A stretch of DNA of 64,000 nt from Desmodesmus armatus (GCA_007449985.2 VIIQ02000608.1:1-64000), one strand, 5' to 3'. Shown: positions 1-13,034, counted from the first letter of the stretch. The notes: a model not told the origin generated them from the sequence alone. A program made the numbers and translations.

Positions 1-2394
1 TTTTTTTTTTTTTTTTTTTGGGGTGTGAGCAAGTTACAAGAGCGAAGTCAAGCAACAGAAGCCACCCCTCAAAGCTCAGGCAAGAGGATGGCGCAACCTG
101 GCAGGCACCACCCTGAGAGGGCGCAAGCCGTCACCCCACCACATGGTTCACGGGCGGCACATCGCAGTGCAGCCTGCCAAAAAGCAGACACCAGGACCCG
201 ACCATGCACCCGCAAAATGACTAAAGAAAAGCAACGGCAAAGGGACAAAGCATGCGAGCAACACTAAGGCAAGCGAGTCAACGCAGAGCCGAGAGAAAAG
301 CACCACCGATGCGTCACCAACTTACACACCTCACCGGTGTGCAGAGCCAGCCCCCCACAGAGGGGCTGAAGAAACACCCTGAAACCAACAAGCGGCGGCC
401 ACACAGCACAGGGCTGGCCGCTGTATTAGACAAAAGCCAGCGCGCAGAGGGCCCAAAGACCCCCGGCGTGGTGCACCACCACACCTGCACACCTCTCCAA
501 TATGCAGGGCTAAATCCGCCCCACCCTAAGCCAACAAAAACACTAACATTGGTGCCCCAGTGCCAACCAAGCAAGGCACCAGAGCGGCCAGCCGCCCCAG
601 AGAGCAACCCAAACGCTTACACCCTGTGTGACGCGCACACACTCCAGAGGCACAACAACAACTATGATACAGAGTAAAGCACACTCGTAGCCCAAGACCC
701 GAGAAGCACACCAAACCCCACACAGAAAAGGCCCTCCGCTTTCCAAACCCGCTCCCGAACACCCCAGCCCCGCATGACCACCCTCCCTCTAGAACGCAGC
801 GGGGGGGGGCCCATGCCTGCCGCCACTGTGTACAACACCCCTGCTGTTGCCACTTAGCATCAAACCGCTCTGGCGACAGAACGGGGTTGCGGCCCCGTAG
901 CCAGGACAGAGGCACCCAGAGTTGAGGCGGATGTCCCCTGAGACCTAAGCCAGTCCTGTGAGAGCTGCTGCTGCAGTGCTGCCTGAACCTGTGGATGACT
1001 GCAACACTGCTGTACGGCCGGCCCTCGCTGGCACACCGAACCACCCAGAAGGACTCCAGCAGTAGCAGCCGCAGGTATGTCCAAAGCTGCTGCAGCGCTG
1101 GTGGAGGCTTCCACACTGTGTGGTCATCCAGCAACAGGATGCGAACGTTACTGAAGTCCACTGCTGCTCCCGGCTGCACCCTCTGCCACACACCTGCAAA
1201 CCAAGCCCACACAGCCACGGCGACAGGGCACTGCACAAAGAGGTGAGACAGAGACTCGCTGATAGCTGTCTGGAGTCGGCAGCTGCTGCTGCTGTGTCCC
1301 AACCTGCGCTGTGACTGCGACTGCTGCTGGTGGTGCTGTGCTCCTTCGTTCGCAGCCTGGCCCGGCTGCGGCTGCGGCTGCTGTTGCGGTTGCCCAACCC
1401 CACCCTGCCTTGGGCTGTGCTGCTGCTGCTGTTGCAGCAGCAGCTGTGATCCCCCATTCCCGCCCTGCCCTGTTGCTGTTGCTGCTGAGACTGCAGTGCT
1501 CCCGCCTGGCCCGGCTGTGCTGCTGATGCTGCTGTGGCCCAGCCGGCACTGCTGCTGCGGACAGCAGCAGTGCAGCAGCTCCGCATGTTGGTGGCAGCAA
1601 TACCCTACTATCCCCAACCCTGACGGCGGCATGAAGCATCTGCCATCCAAAACACCCGCAGCGGCCGGGGCAGGCGCTTGTCAGCAGCCCTACGGTACGC
1701 TGTTCCCATGCCGAGTCGGCCTCTGTAGCAGGCTGCAGGCCCTGGCCAAGGGGTCCTCCGTGTCAGCCACGGCTGGGGTGGTGACATGCTGTAGGTCCTG
1801 CTGCTGCCGCCAAGCTGTTGGCTGGGACCAGCTGCTGTAGCGGCCCTGTCTGCAACCCGCTGCAGGACATGCTGCCGACGCTGGGCTGTCGTGCATCCAC
1901 GTAGTATCATATGCTGCCATCTGGTCAGCAGTAGTGATGCGGTGGCGGCGCTGCTGCTGCTGCTGCTGTTACCTGTGCTGAAGCCAGTCTGCAGCATCTC
2001 TGCAAAGCTGCGCTTGTGCTTCGCTTCCAGCTGCTGCAAACCTGTGCTGGCGCCAGGTTGCCGTCGCTGTCCCGCCACAGCCGAGGTCGCACCCCCCTGT
2101 CCAGGACCCACCCAGGCTGTGACCTGCACTTGAGCTGCACCAGCCTGCGTGTGATGTCCTAACTGAATACTGCACAACCCCGTGTCCGGCCCAAAGCCCC
2201 ACACATTGGGGTCGACCTGGATCTCAGGCCAACGCCCCACCAAGTAGTAGGCTCAAGGGGCTCCCGCTGTGTGGCCTCTGACTGCTGCTGCTGCCTGTGC
2301 TGCCTGCGTGGGCCGCCCAGTGGAGCGAACACCACGCAGCAAGGAGCGAACACCACACCCTGCGGCACGTCAGGATCTGTGTTGAGGCAGCGGA
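1..2394 (-). mobile_element. 5'-truncated L1-like LINE, 3' portion
   Basis: This is a reverse-strand copy of the 3' part of the LINE described at 49438-56501. It opens with 19 T on the + strand, the poly(A) tail of a minus-strand element, followed by the LINE 3' UTR. The Gln-rich C-terminal part of ORF2 lies at about 860-2390, with the diagnostic stretch SLSHLFVQCPVAVAVWAW of the RT-associated zinc-knuckle region. Frameshifts break the reading frame, so it is a dead copy. Its 5' truncation point, near 2394, abuts a second LINE fragment in the opposite orientation. The poly(T) end touches the window edge, so its target duplication cannot be read. Confidence 0.85.
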
Positions 2395-3033
2395 GTTGTT
2401 GTTGTGCCTCTGGAGTGTGTGCGCGTCACACAGGGTGTAAGCGTTTGGGTTGCTCTCTGGGGGCGGCTGGCGCTCTGGTGCCTTGCTTGGTTGGCACTGG
2501 GGCACCAATGTTAGTGTTTTTGTGGCTTAGGAGTGGGGCGGATTTCGCCTGCATATTGGAGAGGTGTGCTGGTGTGGTGGTGCACCACGCGGGGGTCTTT
2601 GGGCCCTCTGCGCGCTGGCTTTTGTCTAATACAGCGGCAGCCCTGTGCTGTGTGGCCGCCGCTTGTTGGTTTTAGGGTGTTTCTTCAGCCCCTCTGTGGG
2701 GGGGCTGGCTCTGCACACCGGTGAGGTGTGTAAGTGTGGTGACGCATCGGTGGTGCTTTCTCTCGGCTCTGCGTTGACTCGCTTGCCTTAGTGTTGCTCG
2801 CATGCTTTGTCCCTTTGCCGTTGCTTTTCTTTAGTCATTTTGCGGGTGCATGGTCGGGTCCTGGTGTCTGCTTTTTGGCAGGCTGCACTGCGATGTGCCG
2901 CCCGTGAGACCATGTGGTGGGGGTGACGGCTTGCGCCCTCTCAGGGTGGTGCCTGCCAGGTTGCGCCATCCTCTTGCCTGACCTTGAGGGGTGGCTTCTG
3001 TTGCTTGACTTCGCTCTTGTAACTTGCTCACTC

Positions 3034-3067
<34 letters not shown>
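2394..3067 (+). mobile_element. LINE 3' UTR fragment with poly(A)
   Basis: This matches the last part of the LINE 3' UTR (compare 55846-56501), starting at agttgttgttgtgcctctgg and ending in a 33-base poly(A) at 3035-3067. It lies head-to-head with the minus-strand copy at 1-2394, with one or a few bases of microhomology (ag) at the junction. It carries no coding sequence of its own. Confidence 0.85.
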
Positions 3068-3068
<1 letters not shown>

Positions 3069-3539
3069 AACTATCAGATGTCATCACATATACCATGTCA
3101 ATGGGATCCACATCCATACACACACAACACACACATGTATGCACAAGTACAACACTTGCTTACTAGTCAATGGTCCTACATAGAAACAGATTTCACACAC
3201 AAACATACGCACATCACACAAGTTGCATTCCAATGCACACCCAAGACTGAGCAGAACGCCTTAGTGCATGCCCCTATGGCATGCCTACATGACAACATCA
3301 AAACACACACACACCCACATACACGCGTGTCCAAGCAGGTGTGCATGTCTATAGGTCAAATTCACATCCAAATGCAAGCACTACTACAACGGCAAAGAGG
3401 CTACTACTCCATGCATCCATCATGTACAAACCAAGCACAACATCACATTCTAAACATCTCCACCTTTAGACTTGAAGTGTCTCCTAAGATCAATATCACC
3501 AATCAAGTCAAGCCATGAAGTCCACAAGCCCACGCAAGT
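3068..3539. other. unassigned CA-rich interval
   Basis: This interval has many short CA-rich runs (cacacacaacacacac). No convincing gene, RNA or repeat family member was recognised. Small ORFs here have no recognisable motif. Confidence 0.4.
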
Positions 3540-3776
3540 TAGGTCATGTCCTTATGCCCATATGTCAACAATTCACCCCTTTCCCTCACCCTCCGACCAT
3601 TGCCATCATAACCTGTCCATAGTCCATAGTCCATGACCTGTCCATGTAGGTCGTCATGTGCGGGGCTGCTAATCTGCAGCTGCCATGCCCCATCCTCCCG
3701 CTGGATCTTTTTATGGAGTGAACCACCGGTTGCTTGGTCCCGCCCAATGTAACTGATCACTTCAAAAAAAAAAAAA
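3540..3776 (+). repeat. repeat family B (SINE-like) 3' end, variant copy
   Basis: The 3' section from about 3686 (gccccatcctcccgctgg, then ggttgcttggtcccgcccaa, tgtaactgatcacttc) matches the family B copies ending at 12950, 48689 and 59668. It ends in poly(A) (about 3764-3776) that runs straight into the 147-bp satellite. The upstream part differs from the other copies and may be a truncated or recombined 5' section. Confidence 0.6.
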
Positions 3777-6700
3777 ATAGTGTCTTCAAGCGGACCAACA
3801 TGCACCCCAATTGATTCAGTGTGCGGCGCGTAGCTTTGGGTTGATGTCGGCGGGTGCTGCGTGATGGTGCGCAGCGGTGGTAGTGCGCAAAAATCATCTG
3901 GTTGGCTCTGACGAAAGATAAAAATAGTGTCTTCAAGCGTACCAACATGCACCCCAATTGGGTTAGTGTGCGGCGCGAAGCGGCGGGTTGATGTCGGCGG
4001 GTGCCGCGTGATGGTGCGCAGCGGTGGTGGTCCGCAAAAATCATCTGGTTGGCTCTGATGAAAGACAAAAATAGTTTTATCAAGCGGACCAACATGCACC
4101 CCAATTGATTCAGTGTGCCGCGCGTAGCGTCGGGTTGATGTCCGCGGGTCCCGCGTGATGGTGCGCAGCGGTGGTGGTCCGCAAAAATCATCTGGTTGGC
4201 TCTGATGAAAGACAAAAATAGTGTCTTCAAGCGTACAAACATGCACCCCAATTGAGTCAGTGTGCGGCGCGTAGCGGCGGGTGATGTCGGCAGGTGCCGC
4301 GTGATGGTGCGCAGCGGTGGTGGTGCACAAAAATATTGTCTTCAAGCGTACCAACATGCACCCCAATTGAGTCAGTGTGCGGCGAGTAGCGTCGGGTTGA
4401 TGTCGGCGGGTGCCGCGTGATGGTGCGCAGCGGTGGTGGTCCGCAAAAATCATCTGGTTGGCTCTGATGAAACACAAAAATAGTGTCTTCAAGCGGACCA
4501 ACCTGCACCCCAATTGATTCAGTGTGCAGCGCGTAGCGTCGGGTTGATGTCTTTTTTTTTCCGGGTTGATGTCGGCGGGTGCCGCGTGATGGTGCGCAGC
4601 GGTGGTAGTGCGCAAAAATCATCTGGTTGGCTCTGACGAAAGATAAAAATAGTGTCTTCAAGCGTACCAACATGCACCCCAATTGATTCAGTGTGCGGCG
4701 CGTAGCGGCGGGTTGATGTTGGCGGGTGCCGCGTGATGGTGCGCAGCGGTGGTAGTGCGCAAAAATCATCTGTTTGGCTCTGACGAAAGATAAAAATAGT
4801 GTCTTCAAGCGTACCAACATACACCCCAATTGAGTTAGTGTGCGGCGCGAAGCGGCGGGTTGATGTCGGCGGGTGCCGCGTGATGGTGCGCAGCGGTGGT
4901 GGTCCGCAAAAATCATCTGGTTGGCTCTGATGAAAGATAAAAATAGTGTCTTCAAGCGGACCAACATGCACCCCAATTGATTCAGTGTGCAGCGCGTAGC
5001 TGCGGGTTGATGTCGGCGTGTGCCGCGTGATGGTGCGCAGCGGTGGTGGTCCGCAAAAACCATCTGGTTGGCTCTGATGAAAGACAAAAATAGTTTTATC
5101 AAGCGGACCAACATGCACCCCAATTGATTCAGTGTGCGGCGCGTAGCTTCGGGTTGATGTCGGCGGGTCCCGCGTGATGGTGCGCAGTGGTGGTGGTGCG
5201 CAAATACCATCTGGTTGGCTCGTATGAAACACAAAAATTGTGTCTTCAAGCATACCAACATGCACCCCAATTGAGTCAGTGTGCCGCGCGTAGCGTCGGG
5301 TTGATGTCCGCGGGTCCCGCGTGATGGTGCGCAGCGGTGGTGGTCCGCAAAAATCATCTGGTTGGGTCTGATGAAAGACAAAAATAGTGTCTTCAAGCGG
5401 ACCAACATGCACCCCAATTGATTCAGTGTGCAGCGCGTAGCTTCGGGTTGATGTCGGCGGGTGCTGCGTGATGGTGCGCAGCGGTGGTAGTGCGCAAAAA
5501 TCATCTGGTTGGCTCTGACGAAAGATAAAAATAGTGTCTTCAAGCGTACCAACATGCACCCCAATTGAGTTAGTGTGCGGCGCGAAGCGGCGGGTTGATG
5601 TCGGCGGGTGCCGCGTGATGGTGCGCAGCGGTGGTGGTCCGCAAAAACCATCTGGTTGGCTCTGATGAAAGACAAAAATAGTTTTATCAAGCGGACCAAC
5701 ATGCACCCCAATTGAGTCAGTGTGCGGTGCGAAGCTTCGGGTTGATGTCGGCGGGTCCCGCGTGATGGTGCGCAGTGGTGGTGGTGCGCAAATATCATCT
5801 GGTTGGCTCTTATGAAACACAAAAATTGTGTCTTCAAGCATACCAACATGCACCCCAATTGAGTCAGTGTGCCGCGCGTAGCGTCGGGTTGATGTCCGCG
5901 GGTCCCGCGTGATGGTGCGCAGCGGTGGTGGTCCGCAAAAATCATCTGGTTGGCTCTGATGAAAGACAAAAATAGTGTCTTCAAGCGGACCAACATGCAC
6001 CCCAATTGATTCAGTGTGCAGCGCGTAGCTTCGGGTTGATGTCGGCGGGTGCTGCGTGATGGTGCGCAGCGGTGGTAGTGCGCAAAAATCATCTGGTTGG
6101 CTCTGACGAAAGATAAAAATAGTGTCTTCAAGCGTACCAACATGCACCCCAATTGAGTTAGTGTGCGGCGCGTAGCTTCGGGTTGATGTCGGCGGGTGCT
6201 GCGTGATGGTGCGCAGCGGTGGTAGTGCGCAAAAATCATCTGGTTGGCTCTGACGAAAGATAAAAAATAGTGTCTTCAAGCGTACCAACATGCACCCCAA
6301 TTGAGTTAGTGTGCGGCGCGAAGCGGCGGGTTGATGTCGGCGGGTGCCGCGTGATGGAGCGCAGCGGTGGTGGTCCGCAAAAACCATCTGGTTGGCTCTG
6401 ATGAAAGACAAAAATAGTTTTATCAAGCGGACCAACATGCACCCCAATTGATTCAGTGTGCGGCGCGTAGCTTCGGGTTGATGTCGGCGGGTCCCGCGTG
6501 ATGGTGCGCAGTGGTGGTGGTGCGCAAATATCATCTGGTTGGCTCTTATGAAACACAAAAATTGTGTCTTCAAGCATACCAACATGCACCCCAATTGAGT
6601 CAGTGTGCCGCGCGTAGCGTCGGGTTGATGTCCGCGGGTCCCGCGTGATGGTGCGCAGCGGTGGTGGTCCGCAAAAATCATCTGGTTGGCTCTGATGAAA

Positions 6701-9700
6701 GACAAAAATAGTGTCTTCAAGCGGACCAACATGCACCCCAATTGATTCAGTGTGCAGCGCGTAGCTTCGGGTTGATGTCGGCGGGTGCTGCGTGATGGTG
6801 CGCAGCGGTGGTAGTGCGCAAAAATCATCTGGTTGGCTCTGACGAAAGATAAAAATAGTGTCTTCAAGCGTACCAACATGCACCCCAATTGAGTTAGTGT
6901 GCGGCGCGAAGCGGCGGGTTGATGTCGGCGGGTGCCGCGTGATGGTGCGCAGCGGTGGTGGTCCGCAAAAACCATCTGGTTGGCTCTGATGAAAGAAAAA
7001 AATATTTTTATCAAGCGGACCAACATGCACCCCAATTGATTCAGTGTGCGGCGCGTAGCTTCGGGTTGATGTCGGCGGGTCCCGCGTGATGGTGCGCAGT
7101 GGTGGTGGTGCGCAAATATCATCTGGTTGGCTCTTATGAAACACAAAAATTGTGTCTTCAAGCATACCAACATGCACCCCAATTGAGTCAGTGTGCCGCG
7201 CGTAGCGTCGGGTTGATGTCCACGGGTCCCGCGTGATGGTGCGCAGCGGTGGTGGTCCGCAAAAAACATCTGGTTGGCTCTGATGAAAGACAAAAATAGT
7301 GTCTTCAAGCGGACCAACATGCACCCCAATTGATTCAGTGTGCAGCGCGTAGCTTCGGGTTGATGTCGGCGGGTGCTGCGTGATGGTGCGCAGCGGTGGT
7401 GGTCCGCAAAAATCATCTGGTTGGCTCTGACGAAAGATAAAAATAGTTTTATCAAGCGGACCAACATGCACCCCAATTGATTCAGTGTGCGGCGCGTAGC
7501 TTCGGGTTGATGTCGGCGGGTCCCGCGTGATGGTGCGCAGTGGTGGTGGTGCGCAAATATCATCTGGTTGGCTCTTATGAAACACAAAAATTGTGTCTTC
7601 AAGCATACCAACATGCACCCCAATTGAGTCAGTGTGCGGCGCGAAGCGGCGGGTTGATGTCGGCGGGTGCCGCGTGATGGTGCGCAGCGGTGGTGGTCCG
7701 CAAAAACCATCTGGTTGGCTCTGATGAAAGACAAAAATAGTTTCATCAAGCGGACCAACATGCACCCCAATTGATTCAGTGTGCGGCGCGTAGCTTCGGG
7801 TTGATGTCGGCGGGTCCCGCGTGAAGGTGCGCAGTGGTGGTGGTGCGCAAATATCATCTGGTTGGCTCTTATGAAACACAAAAATTGTGTCTTCAAGCAT
7901 ACCAACATGCACCCCAATTGAGTTAGTGTGCGGCGCGAAGCGGCGGGTTGATGTCGGCGGGTGCCGCGTGATGGTGCGCAGCGGTGGTGGTCCGCAAAAA
8001 CCATCTGGTTGGCTCTGATGAAAGACAAAAATAGTTTTATCAAGCGGACCAACATGCACCCCAATTGATTCAGTGTGCGGTGCGTAGCTTCGGGTTGATG
8101 TCGGCGGGTCCCGCGTGATGGTGCGCAGCGGTGGTGGTCCGCAAAAATCATCTGGTTGGCTCTGATGAAAGACAAAAATAGTGTCTTCAAGCGGACCAAC
8201 ATGCACCCCAATTGATTCAGTGTGCAGCGCGTAGCTTCGGGTTGATGTCGGCGGGTGCTGCGTGATGGTGCGCAGCGGTGGTAGTGCGCAAAAATCATCT
8301 GGTTGGCTCTGACGAAAGATAAAAATAGTGTCTTCAAGCGTACCAACATGCACCCCAATTGAGTTAGTGTGCGGCGCGTAGCTTCGGGTTGATGTCGGCG
8401 GGTGCTGCGTGATGGTGCGCAGCGGTGGTAGTGCGCAAAAATCATCTGGTTGGCTCTGACGAAAGATAAAATAGTGTCTTCAAGCGTACCAACATGCACC
8501 CCAATTGAGTTAGTGTGCGGCGCGTAGCTTCGGGTTGATGTCGGCGGGTGCTGCGTGATGGTGCGCAGCGGTGGTAGTGCGCAAAAATCATCTGGTTGGC
8601 TCTGACGAAAGATAAAAATAGTGTCTTCAAGCGTACCAACATGCACCCCAATTGAGTTAGTGTGCGGCGCGAAGCGGCGGGTTGATGTCGGCGGGTGCCG
8701 CGTGATGGAGCGCAGCGGTGGTGGTCCGCAAAAACCATCTGGTTGGCTCTGATGAAAGACAAAAATAGTTTTATCAAGCGGACCAACATGCACCCCAATT
8801 GATTCAGTGTGCGGCGCGTAGCTTCGGGTTGATGTCGGCGGGTCCCGCGTGATGGTGCGCAGTGGTGGTGGTGCGCAAATATCATCTGGTTGGCTCTTAT
8901 GAAACACAAAAATTGTGTCTTCAAGCATACCAACATGCACCCCAATTGAGTCAGTGTGCCGCGCGTAGCGTCGGGTTGATGTCCGCGGGTCCCGCGTGAT
9001 GGTGCGCAGCGGTGGTGGTCCGCAAAAATCATCTGGTTGGCTCTGATGAAAGACAAAAATAGTGTCTTCAAGCGGACCAACATGCACCCCAATTGATTCA
9101 GTGTGCAGCGCGTAGCTTCGGGTTGATGTCGGCGGGTGCTGCGTGATGGTGCGCAGCGGTGGTAGTGCGCAAAAATCATCTGGTTGGCTCTGACGAAAGA
9201 TAAAAATAGTGTCTTCAAGCGTACCAACATGCACCCCAATTGAGTTAGTGTGCGGCGCGAAGCGGCGGGTTGATGTCGGCGGGTGCCGCGTGATGGTGCG
9301 CAGCGGTGGTGGTCCGCAAAAACCATCTGGTTGGCTCTGATGAAAGACAAAAATAGTTTTATCAAGCGGACCAACATGCACCCCAATTGATTCAGTGTGC
9401 GGCGCGTAGCTTCGGGTTGATGTCGGCGGGTCCCGCGTGATGGTGCGCAGTGGTGGTGGTCCGCAAATATCATCTGGTTGGCTCTTATGAAACACAAGAA
9501 TTGTGTCTTCAAGCATACCAACATGCACCCCAATTGAGTCAGTGTGCCGCGCGTAGCGTCGGGTTGATGTCCGCGGGTCCCGCGTGATGGTGCGCAGCGG
9601 TGGTGGTCCGCAAAAATCATCTGGTTGGCTCTGATGAAAGACAAAAATTGTGTCTTCAAGCGGACCAACATGCACCCCAATTGATTCAGTGTGCAGCGCG

Positions 9701-11158
9701 TAGCTTCGGGTTGATGTCGGCGGGTGCTGCGTGATGGTGCGCAGCGGTGGTAGTGCGCAAAAATCATCTGGTTGGCTCTGACGAAAGATAAAAATAGTGT
9801 CTTCAAGCGTACCAACATGCACCCCAATTGAGTTAGTGTGCGGCGCGAAGCGGCGGGTTGATGTCGGCGGGTGCCGCGTGATGGTGCGCAGCGGTGGTGG
9901 TCCGCAAAAACCATCTGGTTGGCTCTGATGAAAGACAAAAATAGTTTTATCAAGCGGACCAACATGCACCCCAATTGATTCAGTGTGCGGCGCGTAGCTT
10001 CGGGTTGATGTCGGCGGGTCCCGCGTGATGGTGCGCAGTGGTGGTGGTGCGCAAATATCATCTGGTTGGCTCTTATGAAACACAAAAATTGTGTCTTCAA
10101 GCATACCAACATGCACCCCATTGAGTCAGTGTGCCGCGCGTAGCGTCGGGTTGATGTCCGCGGGTCCCGCGTGATGGTGCGCAGCGGTGGTGGTCCGCAA
10201 AAATCATCTGGTTGGCTCTGATGAAAGACAAAAATAGTGTCTTCAAGCGGACCAACATGCACCCCAATTGATTCAGTGTGCAGCGCGTAGCTTCGGGTTG
10301 ATGTCGGCGGGTGCTGCGTGATGGTGCGCAGCGGTGGTAGTGCGCAAAAATCATCTGGTTGGCTCTGACGAAAGATAAAAATAGTGTCTTCAAGCGTACC
10401 AACATGCACCCCAATTGAGTTAGTGTGCGGCGCGAAGCGGCGGGTTGATGTCGGCGGGTGCCGCGTGATGGTGCGCAGCGGTGGTGGTCCGCAAAAACCA
10501 TCTGGTTGGCTCTGATGAAAGACAAAAATAGTTTTATCAAGCGGACCAACATGCACCCCAATTGATTCAGTGTGCGGCGCGTAGCTTCGGGTTGATGTCG
10601 GCGGGTCCCGCGTGATGGTGCGCAGTGGTGGTGGTGCGCAAATATCATCTGGTTGGCTCTTATGAAACACAAAAATTGTGTCTTCAAGCATACCAACATG
10701 CACCCCAATTGAGTCAGTGTGCCGCGCGTAGCGTCGGGTTGATGTCCGCGGGTCCCGCGTGATGGTGCGCAGCGGTGGTGGTCCGCAAAAATCATCTGAT
10801 TGGCTCTGATGAAAGACAAAAATAGTGTCTTCAAGCGGACCAACATGCACCCCAATTGATTCAGTGTGCAGCGCGTAGCTTCGGGTTGATGTCGGCGGGT
10901 GCTGCGTGATGGTGCGCAGCGGTGGTAGTGCGCAAAAATCATCTGGTTGGCTCTGACGAAAGATAAAATAGTGTCTTCAAGCGTACCAACATGCACCCCA
11001 ATTGAGTTAGTGTGCGGCGCGAAGCGGCGGGTTGATGTCGGCGGGTGCCGCGTGATGGAGCGCAGCGGTGGTGGTCCGCAAAAACCATCTGGTTGGCTCT
11101 GATGAAAGACAAAAATAGTTTTATCAAGCGTACCAACATGCACCCCAATTGATTCAGT
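3777..11158. repeat. 147-bp satellite array A with 588-bp higher-order repeats
   Basis: About 50 head-to-tail units of 147 bp. Phase markers such as atagtgtcttcaag recur at 3777, 3924 and 4071. Units carry diagnostic variants (atagttttatc, aaattgtgtc, gcgcaaatatc) that recur every four units. For example, atagttttatc lies at 8765, 9353 and 9941, exactly 588 bp apart, and then at 10528 after a 1-bp deletion near 10118. No CENP-B-like box or gene was recognised. Because 147 is a multiple of three and the unit lacks stops in two minus-strand frames, ORFs of up to 1865 codons cross the array. I treat these as non-coding. Confidence 0.95.
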
Positions 11159-11665
11159 GTGCAGCACCACCGCAGCTGTGGACATACATGCGGCTACTGC
11201 TGTTGGAGTCCATCTGGCTGGTGCGCAGCAGCTGCTACTCCACCAGCCAGCCTGTCAGCAGCTAGGACAGTGCTGACAGCACCACTACCAGCAGCAGCAC
11301 CACCAGCACCAGTAGCTGGTTTCACTCCAAAAAAAAAAAAAACACCAGTAGCAGCACGGACGGCCACCAGGGTGGCAGTGGGAGCAGCCAGGGCCCTGCT
11401 GCAGCAGCATCCAGCAGCGGGCGGTTCACGGCTAAGGCTGTCGCGTGCCGGTTCCGCTCGCAGCTGCAGCAGCAGATGAGGCGAGATTGGCGACGGGTGG
11501 GGTGGATGTCCGGCTGGGCTCGGGGGTACCACTGGCATGGCTGCGAGGCCCGTCGCCTGTGCTATCCCTTGACTCCTTCTGGCGCAGATGGGGCTCCATC
11601 TTCACTGATGGGGTGTGCAGGGCTGATAGGGGACAATTTGCGTGGTCACAGGTGTCCAGGTTTGA
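11159..11665 (+). pseudogene. diverged LINE ORF2 C-terminal remnant, copy 1
   Basis: The translation resembles the extreme C-terminus of the LINE ORF2: a LWTYMRLLLLES-like stretch, a Ser/Thr-rich insert, then a segment like SGVPLAWLRGPSPVLSLDSF. The LINE at 49438 has LWTYLRLLLLES and SGVPLSWLRGRNPVLSPERF at the same places. It is clearly a different, older subfamily. It begins abruptly at a satellite junction, is interrupted by the 26-bp insertion at 11317-11342, and carries a frame change compared with its duplicate at 57909-58381. It is non-functional. Confidence 0.75.
11317..11342 (+). mobile_element. minimal (26-bp) retroposon insertion with 10-bp TSD
   Basis: Twelve bases (tggtttcactcc) followed by 14 A are flanked by the direct repeat caccagtagc (11307-11316 and 11343-11352). 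The duplicated copy of this region (57909 onward) has a single caccagtagc and no insertion. The last bases resemble the LINE 3' terminus (...ctcactcc then poly(A)), so this is best read as an almost completely 5'-truncated LINE or SINE insertion made after the segmental duplication. Confidence 0.85.
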
Positions 11666-12449
11666 TTGATGGGAGTATTGTGAGGGGATTGGGATGGGCA
11701 GGGCACGCCTGGGGTGTTGGAGTCTCATGCCAGGCTGGGAGGAACGGGGACTGTGCAGTGTGTATAGGTTGAGAATCAGCCAGGGAGTGTGTGTTTCTTG
11801 CAGAATGCGCGCAGTGTGGAGCCTGCCCCTGTGAGTGCAAATGTGGTAGGCTGTGGGTGCTAGGACTGTCTTGGTGGTGTGTCTTGCGAGCGCACGTGTA
11901 CTTCATGCTGTGTTTGCAAGGTCAAATAGTAGTTGGGTGCTGATTGTGCACAGTGTGAGACTTGGGGGCATATTGGGTACGTGGTTTGTGTTGGTGTCGC
12001 GTATGTGTCGGTGGTGTGCTCTTGCGTGAGAGTTGATGTTGTTCACAGTGTGGAGATCAACCATGTGTGCAAGGTGGTTGCTGCTGGTGCACAGTGCGAC
12101 ACTAGGTGGCATAGTATGTACGTGGTTTGACCCTAGTGCATAGTCCATGTTGTCAGGTGCCCCATACGCGAGGGTGGATACCCTTCAAATACGGCGCCTT
12201 GCAATGTATGCATGTGTACGTGTTGGTGGTCTGCTGCTTGTGTGAGAGTTAATCTTGTGTGGCATGCACGTGTACCAACTTCAGTGCATGCAAGGTCACA
12301 CATGCGTGTTGCTTGTTGTAGGGCTGGTGTTGCATGGACTGTTGTGTGTTGGCTCGAGTGCACGCTCGCCAGCTAGCATGCTGTAGAGATTTGGTGTGGC
12401 GCGGTGGACTGTTTGTGCCCGATTAGCTGTGTGCATGCGCGTGCATACA
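11666..12449. other. TG-rich non-coding interval of the duplicated block, copy 1
   Basis: This interval is rich in tgtgtg- and gtgcacag-type words, with diverged internal repeats such as gtgagagttgatgttg / gtgagagttaatcttg and gtgcacagtgtgag / gtgcacagtgcgac. It is nearly identical to 58382-59165. No coding potential was recognised. Confidence 0.5.
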
Positions 12450-12950
12450 GACTTGTGCGTGTGTGTCTGTCTGACGTTAATGCTGACTTCTGGCTTTTTG
12501 TGTGCCAATGAGTAGCTGTCTTTTGCCTGTGTGTCTCTAATGGCTTTCATGATTTGTGCTGGTGTGTGTTGTATCTTGGCTCTGTAGGGTTGCAGCATGT
12601 GAGTGTCTTAGCACTGCTTTTGACATATGGATGGTGAGTCATTAGACCGGTCCATGGGCCTTGCCATATTGGGGCAAACATGGACTGTGACCTGCCGCAG
12701 TTGGTCTACGGACGGCTGTGGTGTATAGAGGACACTGGGCGCACGGTCAGGCCCTGGATGCCCTTCGGGGCTGCTTCTCACGGAGCTGTCTGCACGGCCC
12801 TGCGATGGTGTCCCCTGCACAAGGGGTGCCGTGGGGTGGGTGTCACAACAGGTTGCCCCATCCTCCCGCTGGATCTTTTCATGGAGTGAACCACAGGTTG
12901 CTTGGTCCCGCCCAATGTAACTGTTCACTTCCAAAAAAAAGAAAAAAAAA
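12450..12950 (+). repeat. repeat family B copy with poly(A)
   Basis: This is a member of a dispersed family also seen at 20844-21170 (minus), 48119-48689 and 59166-59668. It ends with ggttgcttggtcccgcccaa and tgtaactgttcacttcc, followed by an A-rich tail interrupted by one G (about 12932-12950). Short ORFs in both strands recur in every copy but show no domain, and they are conserved only because the repeat is. The family resembles a poly(A)-tailed non-autonomous retroposon. Confidence 0.75.
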
Positions 12951-13034
12951 GCACCACCGGCAGCAGGAGGCAGCGGCAGAATGTGTTTGTTGCAGCCCAC
13001 AGCAGCGTCTTACGCCTTGGTGCTAGTTGGTAGA

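Noticed and set aside
1..3067. Classical twin-priming inversion
   Set aside because: Both arms carry a 3' UTR with its own poly(A)/poly(T) tail. Twin priming would leave a tail only on one arm.
3777..11158. CRISPR array
   Set aside because: There are no unique spacers. The whole 147-bp unit is repeated, and the context is eukaryotic satellite.
12680..12889. A 69-codon ORF seen identically at 12680, 20900 (minus), 48423 and 59397
   Set aside because: It lies inside repeat family B and is conserved only as part of the repeat. No domain is visible, and a second frame is open over the same bases.
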